From Ravibacter sp037191015 (GTDB lineage: Bacteria; Bacteroidota; Bacteroidia; Cytophagales; Spirosomataceae), in contig JBBCKD010000021.1 of the NCBI GenBank assembly GCA_037191015.1, positions 186,001 to 250,000 of the forward strand: a stretch of DNA of 64,000 nucleotides. Reading direction: 5' to 3'. Position numbers and translations under genes: made by a program. The notes beneath the pieces were generated by a model, which was given only the letters and a program-made list of their open reading frames with translations, was not told the origin of the DNA and made no database searches. The number at the start of each line of letters is the position of its first letter. Positions within the stretch are counted from its first letter, which is position 1. Shown here in pieces: positions 58,901 through 64,000 of this stretch.

Positions 58901-61568
58901 AGGGGTCATCCTGGATATAGAGGTTGGATACCAGGTCCGGTTCAATGAAGCCCGTTTCTGTATTACCGAGGGCCTGCTGGTAGGCCAGATCCCAGGGCTT
59001 GCTGACGATACTGCGGCCGGCGGCGCCCGGACTGTAAACCTGATTCCCGGACAAAAACTTCCCGGTGTGATAAACATTTTGTGCCATAGAATTACCAGAT
59101 GGAAGTGGGGTTGAATTCACCGCTGGCCCGGGAAGTGTTACCGGGCCAGCGGGTTCGATTTGAAACGGGAACTGCGCATCGAACACGGGGTTGGGCGTTC
59201 CCGAATTCTCGAGCTGAGGTTGTTGTCTTCTCCCGATTTTTTCAAGAATACGGTCTTTAAAAGCAAGATAATTGATATTAACGCCCTGTAACTGCCTGAA
59301 TGTATTGACGAGGGTCAACGTGAACAGCCCCCCCGCAGGCGATTCGAGTGCAGGCTGATCATCCGTACATGCCGAAATCAACTTGACTGAAGCTTTTGGT
59401 TCGGGCCGGACAATAGACCGTCCCCTGACATTTAAATCTTTAACAGACAGGTTGTGCAAGGCAAGGATTTCTTCTACGTCTTCGAATGTAATCGACCGGT
59501 TGGTGTTGAATTCTGAGTCCAGATCCAAAGCCCTTAACATAGAACCGCTGTAGCAGGAGTCGGAGAGCAGCAGTACACGTATATTGGCCTGCAGGTTCGA
59601 AAAAATGATATTGAGCTCATCGTCAAGCAAAAAACCATCGTAGGTTACCCAAGCCTGATCCTTGCCCGTAGCTTCATCATCGTTATCCTTGTTCTGCAGC
59701 GGCGCCCCGTGTCCCGCATAGGTAATCACAAGGATGCCTGAAGGGCTCAGCGCATTACCCAGCTCCAGGATTGTATCGCGTATTTTTTGAATGGTGGCTT
59801 CGCTGTTTCTCAACGTATGTGTTTTGTAGCCTAATTCCGCAAACAATTTGCTTAGTTCTATCATATCCGGTACACATCCGTTGAGGTCGGGGACTTTCCC
59901 GCCGTAGAACTTCTGGTCTACTGTGTTGATTCCAATGTGTAATGATGCAGCTTTCATTGTATTTAAGGTTAGGGGATTGATAACAGATTTGGCAGCGTTT
60001 GCAACGGCGAGGTCGGCCTGGATCAAACCATATCCGAAATCGTCGGAATAACCGTCCCGGTAGCCTGAGAGGGGGCCGATCGTTTTGCAGGAGTTTTTAA
60101 GGATCTCTTTCACTTCAGGCCGGGTGAGCGCCGGGTTGACAGAAAGAACAAGAGCCGCTATACCGGCGACTCCGGGGCAGGACGCGGAAGTTCCGTCGAA
60201 GTATTCGTAGTAATCGTCGTCTGAGTAACCTTCATTTTTCAGCGCATCGATCACCGTAATCCCTTCCGGTCGTTTTGTGAGCATATTATCGGTTCCGACA
60301 ATATAGTCGCCGCTTGGAAAACAGCAATGCAGCGGAGCTCCGAAGTCCGAATAAATGGCCAGCTCGTCGTTAATATTGGTAGATCCGACTGCAATTACGT
60401 CGGGATGGGCGGCATACAGATCATTTTCCAGCCGTTCCTTACCGTTTCCTGCGGCAAAAACAATCAGGCATCCCTTGCCGTTGCGCCCTTTATTTGCGGC
60501 GTAACGGATAGCCATATCCGTATGTGGCGGAATGGGGTATACGCGGTTTTTCAGGTTGTTGTCGAACAGGTCGCCGTCGGGAGGGCCCCAGCTGCAGGAA
60601 ATAATGTCTGCACCGTTTTTCGCAGCCCAGTAAAAAGCTTCCGATTGAAGTACTGACCCCAGGGAGGTCGCCCGTATCGGCATGAGACATGCCTCGGGCG
60701 CTATGCCGAAGGCGTTGGGATCGTCGGATACCGCTATACTTGCTACTGCAGTCCCGTGTTTTTCGGAAAACTGATGCCGGGGGAGTCTTGTGCCACCGAC
60801 ATCGTGCATATCTTTCGGGGCAATGATCTTTCCCTCTTTCGAGAACGGGGACATCCGGAAGTCCAGCCCGTCGTCGATAATACAAATTGTAGTTCCCTTG
60901 CCTTTTGTATATTTCCAGGCCTCAAAAACCTTTGTTTTTTCAAAAACCCATTCGTTTTTTCTGCCCGTGTACTTACGGTACGTTTCGTTGTTGTCCGAAT
61001 CGCTGTAACTTCTCCGGTTTACAACGAGCTCAGGGTGACAGTATTCGACTTCCGGCAAACTCAGAAGTTCCAGGGATAAGTCGAATATGTCGCTGTTCAA
61101 GGCGTAACAAGTATCGACGAAATGGCAATTGGAAGCAAAATGGAGCTTCTTCTTGGGAGTTAGCCGGCATTTTTCAAGAAATGAAGTAATGAACCGGTCG
61201 CTTACGCCGTCTGTAAATTTAATAAAGAGGTTGCCTGTGTAAATCTGGAATACCCCGTTTTGTTCGTACTGTATAACGGTTCCGATATAGTCGAGATCCG
61301 GGTGCTGCTGTGCTCTGACCGATGCCTTTATTTTTTCTCTCACCTCTTCCGGGAACAGTGCATTTATTTTATATACGTATGCTGCCGACTCGGGAAAGGA
61401 CGCTTTCAACTCCAGCATATCTTCCAGAGACTTCATTATCGGGAAGGTTAACGCTATTTCCCCGGCAGTATAATGCCGCTCCAGTCTCAAAATAAAGAGA
61501 TCGCGGGAGTCGATCAGTTCAATGATCTCATCGCTTCTTCGTGAGTACGATAAGTGCCGGGATGCCAT
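55911..61568 (-). CDS. Subtilisin-caspase-subtilisin-alpha/beta hydrolase fusion protein
   Basis: 1885 residues, no signal peptide. After a prodomain-like N-terminus (1-200) comes a subtilisin domain with Asp232 (IIDDGLD), His271 (EKHGTAVASI), Asn375 (AAGNG) and Ser461 (DGTSASCPGVAG). Residues 540-760 are a caspase-like (C14) domain with His620 (VITYAGHG) and Cys672 (LLSDSCYSGS). A second subtilisin has Asp957 (IGHIDTGI), His1001 (QGHGNATAS), Asn1099 and Ser1198 (GGGTSSATPQ). A Gly-rich stretch and a cationic amphipathic helix (1519-1548) lead to an alpha/beta hydrolase with CFHG (1612-1615), Ser1684 (IAKSRGG), Asp1827 (YNDSVVP) and His1864 (VSHFGY). All four active sites look intact. It is probably a multi-effector stress or immunity protein (inference). 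Confidence 0.85.
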   Translation of the reverse strand: MASRHLSYSRRSDEIIELIDSRDLFILRLERHYTAGEIALTFPIMKSLEDMLELKASFPESAAYVYKINALFPEEVREKIKASVRAQQHPDLDYIGTVIQYEQNGVFQIYTGNLFIKFTDGVSDRFITSFLEKCRLTPKKKLHFASNCHFVDTCYALNSDIFDLSLELLSLPEVEYCHPELVVNRRSYSDSDNNETYRKYTGRKNEWVFEKTKVFEAWKYTKGKGTTICIIDDGLDFRMSPFSKEGKIIAPKDMHDVGGTRLPRHQFSEKHGTAVASIAVSDDPNAFGIAPEACLMPIRATSLGSVLQSEAFYWAAKNGADIISCSWGPPDGDLFDNNLKNRVYPIPPHTDMAIRYAANKGRNGKGCLIVFAAGNGKERLENDLYAAHPDVIAVGSTNINDELAIYSDFGAPLHCCFPSGDYIVGTDNMLTKRPEGITVIDALKNEGYSDDDYYEYFDGTSASCPGVAGIAALVLSVNPALTRPEVKEILKNSCKTIGPLSGYRDGYSDDFGYGLIQADLAVANAAKSVINPLTLNTMKAASLHIGINTVDQKFYGGKVPDLNGCVPDMIELSKLFAELGYKTHTLRNSEATIQKIRDTILELGNALSPSGILVITYAGHGAPLQNKDNDDEATGKDQAWVTYDGFLLDDELNIIFSNLQANIRVLLLSDSCYSGSMLRALDLDSEFNTNRSITFEDVEEILALHNLSVKDLNVRGRSIVRPEPKASVKLISACTDDQPALESPAGGLFTLTLVNTFRQLQGVNINYLAFKDRILEKIGRRQQPQLENSGTPNPVFDAQFPFQIEPAGPVTLPGPAVNSTPLPSGNSMAQNVYHTGKFLSGNQVYSPGAAGRSIVSKPWDLAYQQALGNTETGFIEPDLVSNLYIQDDPSPTRGADDGYLDTYPRPGDDYPLNPFIWHLDDRHSGLKKANEEVFPGIRLGKRNYDGPDYLVKIGHIDTGIINNHPSLPVNLLDGKTFRLLGSDSDAFDKDVKIAIGEQQGHGNATASLLAGRWIDFETTDNAFQGFFGAIPYARILPVKISESVALLSGENFAKAVRYCIEQGCDVITMSMAGLPSKVMASVVNDAYEAGVVLVSAGSNSFSQGAGRLLPDKILYPARYDRVIAAVGVTFTQRPYLNRFNTPETRAAGGRYMQSCYGPESALPTCVAAYTPNVPFFNKIEKDSSNRYSYFVRSGGGTSSATPQIAAAAALYIQKYNTELENIAGSQRWKKAEIVRTAIFESADKNRGYKEYYGQGTLRAYEAVSDPAYAPQKIAKLLSGPARKAPERRNWFLGGIFNAYLGRSIAANNSRDLDKDIQEMLITEINQLVYLDEKLSEYRNIDFESEEEFDLGSNPDFVLQLVNSEQASEFLKTTLTSTYNLNKSTIPGFRNQGSLPGFDSYQLKGDIANVLITSTNQEFNIIKTTSYKDGFGDKGYFIDEIELEIPLSSGRGFGLPDISIDLQSHGDLQIHSAILLEEYFDDDIIVRWQFNDPAKSRSVSAGSHTNHYELKTLASGSAAHGGGLRGGGLFKKIVVKVVKWVAPKVADALIKPKDIEKLAEPLGDGKYEILIYDLNQKAFSTQSGWTDIRLIDQGTRDKIFEDIRKSNKAVLLCFHGLFGSIEKGFDELLTVPESRTMLSERHCNYVIVFNHPSIFHGIQKNAAEIASLVRDWKLDQKSCTVIAKSRGGLVARYLFEHQWSNDKSPFVLQKLIMCGTPNQGTKMASKENWESLFNFTTNVARFTFGLTAPVIPMILSAIKAISMGVVQLPGINDQEEESEVLRELNAKSQSAGKYFVFTSNYEPKRKLFKKLLDELIVDRAIFKGEYNDSVVPLQSAIFRKNEISNKVNLSPDQYYICDPGEQVSHFGYLDPKYGKTTEKLFLVLKG

Positions 61569-61670
61569 GCCATCGGATTTGATAATACCGCCGCAAAATC
61601 AAAAAACAGATCGATAAAGAATATGGCTGTTGTTTTATAAGATTGTCTGGCGAGGATTTATTCTGTATTT

Positions 61671-61678
61671 CAAATATA
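61671..61678 (-). promoter_or_regulatory. Candidate -7 element of the multi-hydrolase gene
   Basis: On the minus strand TATATTTG matches TAnnTTTG exactly, about 100 nt before the start at 61568. No clear -33 box is seen. Confidence 0.35.
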
Positions 61679-61789
61679 ATAAGATAGATTATTGCTCCGG
61701 TTTTTATTCCTGTAAAATTATTTAACGGTCCGGGGAAGAGTTCTGCCGAAAAAAAGTTAAAAAGAGAATACATAAATCTTAATCGGGGA

Positions 61790-61855
61790 GCGGAACGAAC
61801 AGCCCGAAAGAAATTGTTGAATCAAATAGAAATGATCATAACGGGCTGTTTCCGC
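61790..61855 (+). other. Leader stem-loop upstream of the flavin oxidoreductase gene
   Basis: Left arm GCGGAACGAACAGCCCG (61790-61806) pairs with right arm CGGGCTGTTTCCGC (61842-61855): a 14-bp stem with a 3-nt bulge and a 35-nt A/T-rich loop, ending 14 nt before the ATG at 61870. It could mask the ribosome site or act as an attenuator; I do not recognise a riboswitch class. Confidence 0.5.
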
Positions 61856-61869
61856 CCTAAAGAAGATTT

Positions 61870-62892
61870 ATGAAGAAAATCGGGTTTTTATCCTTTGGCC
61901 ATTGGGCTAACCACCCTTCCTACAAAACACGCACAGCAAGCGACACGTTGCTGCAGTCGATCGATCTGGCTGTTGCTGCCGAAGAAATCGGGTTAGACGG
62001 CGCCTATTTCCGGGTACATCATTTTGCTGCCCAGCTGGCATCGCCATTTCCTTTGCTTTCGGCTATCGGCGCCAAAACAAGCCGTATAGAGATTGGAACG
62101 GGTGTGATCGATATGCGCTATGAAAACCCGCTGTATATGGTGGAAGATGCCGGAGCTGCCGATCTGATTTCGGAGGGGCGGTTGCAACTGGGGATCAGCA
62201 GAGGGTCGCCGGAGCAGGTAATCGACGGATGGCGCTATTTCGGATATGAGCTTGCCGAAGGAGAAACCGACGCGGATATGGGACGCCGTAAAGCGCTGGA
62301 GTTCCTGGATAAGTTAAAGGGTGCCGGATTTGCAGAGCCTAATCCGTACCCGATGTTTCCGAATCCGCCGGGTTTGCTGCGTTTGGAGCCGCATTCGGAA
62401 GGATTGCGGGAACGGATCTGGTGGGGAGCCGCTTCCAATGCTACGGCTGTCTGGGCGGCCGAAAACGGAATGTACCTGCAAAGTTCTACCCTGAAATACG
62501 ATGAAAGCGGCAAGCCTTTCCATGTACAGCAGGCCGAGCAGATCAGGCTGTACAAAGAAGCGTGGAAAAAAGCGGGACACCAGCGCGAACCGAGGGTTTC
62601 GGTAAGCCGGTCTGTTTTTGCACTGGTAACTGATCAGGACCGCTACCTATTCGGGCAGGAAACCAACCGGCGCGACAAAATCGGGATGATTGAACCGGGC
62701 AGAAACGCTATTTTCGGAAGAAGCTATGCTGCTGAACCGGACCAGCTCATCAAAGAACTGGCTGAGGACGAAGCTATCCGGGAAGCAGACACCCTCCTTC
62801 TGACAATACCTAACACATTAGGAGTCGATTACAATGTACACATACTGTCTTCTATTTTAGAGTATGTCGCACCCGGATTAGGCTGGCGTTAA
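61870..62892 (+). CDS. LLM-class flavin-dependent oxidoreductase
   Basis: 340 residues with the bacterial-luciferase-like TIM-barrel pattern: MKKIGFLSFGHWA start, AVAAEEIGLDGAYFRVHHFAAQLASPFPLLSAIGAKTSRIEIGTGVIDMRYENPLYMVEDAGAADLISEGRLQLGISRGSPEQVIDGW, and WWGAASNATAVWAAENGMYLQSS. These enzymes use reduced FMN to oxidise or reduce small molecules. It is a single gene with a strong leader stem-loop. Substrate unknown. Confidence 0.85.
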   Translation: MKKIGFLSFGHWANHPSYKTRTASDTLLQSIDLAVAAEEIGLDGAYFRVHHFAAQLASPFPLLSAIGAKTSRIEIGTGVIDMRYENPLYMVEDAGAADLISEGRLQLGISRGSPEQVIDGWRYFGYELAEGETDADMGRRKALEFLDKLKGAGFAEPNPYPMFPNPPGLLRLEPHSEGLRERIWWGAASNATAVWAAENGMYLQSSTLKYDESGKPFHVQQAEQIRLYKEAWKKAGHQREPRVSVSRSVFALVTDQDRYLFGQETNRRDKIGMIEPGRNAIFGRSYAAEPDQLIKELAEDEAIREADTLLLTIPNTLGVDYNVHILSSILEYVAPGLGWR

Positions 62893-62909
62893 ATACAGCT
62901 TCGGAATAC

Positions 62910-63062
62910 TCCGGTTTTTCAACGCTGCTCGGCGCTTTTTACTATTATCGCCAGCAGTAGCAACGCCGCCTGCAAAGGATGAAAGCCGACCTGGAAACAA
63001 AGGCGCCGCGTGAGCAAATGAACCCGCATTCTATTTTTAATATCCTCAAAGGTACAACATAA
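62910..63062 (+). pseudogene. Fragment of a LytS-type sensor histidine kinase
   Basis: One frame reads FSTLLGAFYYYRQQ, an in-frame TAG (62958-62960), then QRRLQRMKADLETK, APREQMNPHSIFNILKGTT and TAA. Membrane end, coiled coil and the H-box QMNPHxxFNxL match LytS/YehU-type histidine kinases, but no catalytic ATPase part follows. The phospho-accepting His is present. It is a decayed scrap between the flavin oxidoreductase and DoxX genes. Confidence 0.65.
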
Positions 63063-63083
63063 TAGTGCCCGGGTCCGGGCAGG

Positions 63084-63491
63084 CTAATCCCATATACTTT
63101 TAACGGAAAGGGAAATCCGTCCTGCACCGGTAAACGCCAGGCCGATCCCCACCAGCATATAGATGGCCAGGAGCTCCAGCGCCCACCCTCCGTATTGATT
63201 CATACTGAAAATATAGGCCGTTTGCGCCAGGCAAACCGCCGTCAGGCAATTCAGTGCGAACACCAGGGCGGCGATACGTGCCCGGAAACCTATGATGATC
63301 AATAAAGGCGCTACTACTTCTCCCAAAAATACGCCGTATCCCAGGAACGGCGGCAAGCCCCTAGCAATCAGCAGATCCTTAATAAAGTCTATCCCGTTAT
63401 ACAATTTGCTTATCCCGTAAATCAGCATAGGGAATCCGATTGCGACCCTGGTAATAAAAATCCCTAAATCAGTGTTTTTCATTTTCGACAT
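63084..63491 (-). CDS. DoxX family membrane protein
   Basis: 135 residues with four hydrophobic segments (IFITRVAIGFPMLIYGI; GYGVFLGEVVAPLLIIIGF; IAALVFALNCLTAVCL; ALELLAIYMLVGIGLAFTG). The GFPMLIYGISKLYNG...LPPFLGYGVFLGEVVAPLLIIIGFRARIAAL pattern is that of DoxX proteins, often tied to quinone or thiol redox partners. MKNTDLG at the fourth residue is an alternative start. The neighbour on the same strand is the partial barrel gene. Confidence 0.8.
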   Translation of the reverse strand: MSKMKNTDLGIFITRVAIGFPMLIYGISKLYNGIDFIKDLLIARGLPPFLGYGVFLGEVVAPLLIIIGFRARIAALVFALNCLTAVCLAQTAYIFSMNQYGGWALELLAIYMLVGIGLAFTGAGRISLSVKSIWD

Positions 63492-63569
63492 CTTTTTAAA
63501 ATTTAATTGTTTTCTGAAACCTGCGGTGACGCGTTCCGTTTGTCGGATGCCTTTACCGGTGATGACTGC

Positions 63570-64000
63570 TCAGAAGCTCCGCTTCATAAAAAGTCCTATA
63601 TTTTCCAATGTTTTCCTGCTGTTGTTGAATTGATCGAGATGAATAGCCAGGCCATAGCAGGTCAGCTTCTCTTTTATCCCCAGCCACATGAATTGAAGCC
63701 CCCGCTGGTATTCTTCCAGGTTAATGTTTGCAATTGCAAGCATGCTGAAATAAGCCTGTATATTACGGAAGAGGCAGGGGACATACTCCAGCGAAAGCGC
63801 CTGCTCCAGCGTAAAGCCTTTCTGGTACGTCATACCTATTGAATAGCCGAATGAACCGGCAGGGCTAACCTTCCTGTATTGCGCGGATACGGTTAGAAAA
63901 GAGCCGAATAAAGTCAGGTTGTTGACTTTTAACTTATCGGAAAAATGATAATTTACATGGTGCAGATAAGTAAAAGACCGGTGCCCGGCTGCTACATCGG
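63570..64000 (-). CDS. C-terminal part of a probable outer-membrane beta-barrel protein
   Basis: The frame is open to the window edge, so the gene begins outside. The 143 visible codons read (from the edge) DVAAGHRSFTYLHHVNYHF, KVNNLTLFGSFLTVSAQYRK, FGYSIGMTYQKGFTLEQALSLEY, FSMLAIANINLEEYQRGLQFMWLGIKEKLTCYGLAI and ending NIGLFMKRSF. Alternating hydrophobic and aromatic strands with a terminal Phe suggest an outer-membrane barrel. The ATG at 63833 is internal, not a start. Function unknown. Confidence 0.6.
   Translation of the reverse strand, partial: DVAAGHRSFTYLHHVNYHFSDKLKVNNLTLFGSFLTVSAQYRKVSPAGSFGYSIGMTYQKGFTLEQALSLEYVPCLFRNIQAYFSMLAIANINLEEYQRGLQFMWLGIKEKLTCYGLAIHLDQFNNSRKTLENIGLFMKRSF

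Noticed and set aside
58677..59114. 145-codon plus-strand ORF opposite the multi-hydrolase gene
   Set aside because: Lies wholly within a well-supported domain on the other strand and shows no family features.
62945..63127. 60-codon minus-strand ORF after DoxX
   Set aside because: Overlaps the DoxX end and the kinase remnant, with no recognisable features.
1..64000. rRNA, tRNA, prophage or replication-origin signals
   Set aside because: Looked for conserved stretches and phage structural genes; none could be supported.

Overview
The window looks like a chromosomal segment of a Bacteroidota bacterium, most likely a Cytophagales/Dyadobacter-type organism (inference). Supporting features are a SusC/SusD pair, two secreted proteins with type IX secretion (T9SS) C-terminal sorting domains, an ECF sigma/anti-sigma pair next to a TonB-dependent receptor, many lipobox signal peptides, and several exact matches to the Bacteroidota -7 promoter element TAnnTTTG. 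I see no rRNA, tRNA or CRISPR array.

Layout. 1-4.5 kb: palindromic repeats, a large BspA-like (DUF285) T9SS surface protein built from a triplicated module, and dodecin. 4.6-24 kb: a carbohydrate locus. It holds a tagatose-bisphosphate-type aldolase and an AgaS-type SIS enzyme divergent from a DeoR regulator, a PL11-type rhamnogalacturonan lyase, and a leftward operon (SusC, SusD-like, beta-helix lipoprotein, amidohydrolase, transglutaminase-like protein, DUF6807 lipoprotein). An EamA transporter, a PfkB kinase and a YtcJ-like amidohydrolase follow. Aldolase, AgaS and PfkB together fit an amino-sugar/tagatose-6-phosphate route, and the agaS, susC and pfkB upstream regions share an AT-rich motif. 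24-30.2 kb: a CusB/CzcB adaptor, a CusA-TolC fusion and a small periplasmic protein (metal efflux).

30.3-39.2 kb: a defence-like island. A two-gene operon encodes a stand-alone TIR-like protein and a 2035-residue TIR-NACHT-helical-repeat protein. It is flanked by a fused higB/higA remnant, an IS3 transposase scrap and copies of a dispersed intergenic repeat. This is the best candidate for an immune system of interest.

39.3-46.7 kb: an iron-type uptake cluster (ECF sigma, short anti-sigma-like protein, DUF4374 lipoprotein, TonB receptor, second DUF4374 gene with a 3' frameshift, PepSY membrane protein). 46.8-51 kb: a DUF4143-type ATPase, then two co-transcribed secreted proteins, the second with a T9SS tail. 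51-56 kb: a membrane alpha/beta hydrolase, then a small AraC-linked cluster (cyclophilin-like lipoprotein, hydrolase, sugar acetyltransferase, AraC regulator). 55.9-61.6 kb: an 1885-residue protein that fuses subtilisin, caspase-like, second subtilisin and alpha/beta-hydrolase domains, each with its catalytic residues visible; this is the second main candidate. 61.8-64 kb: an LLM flavin oxidoreductase, a LytS-type kinase remnant, DoxX, and the C-terminal part of a probable outer-membrane barrel that runs off the right edge.
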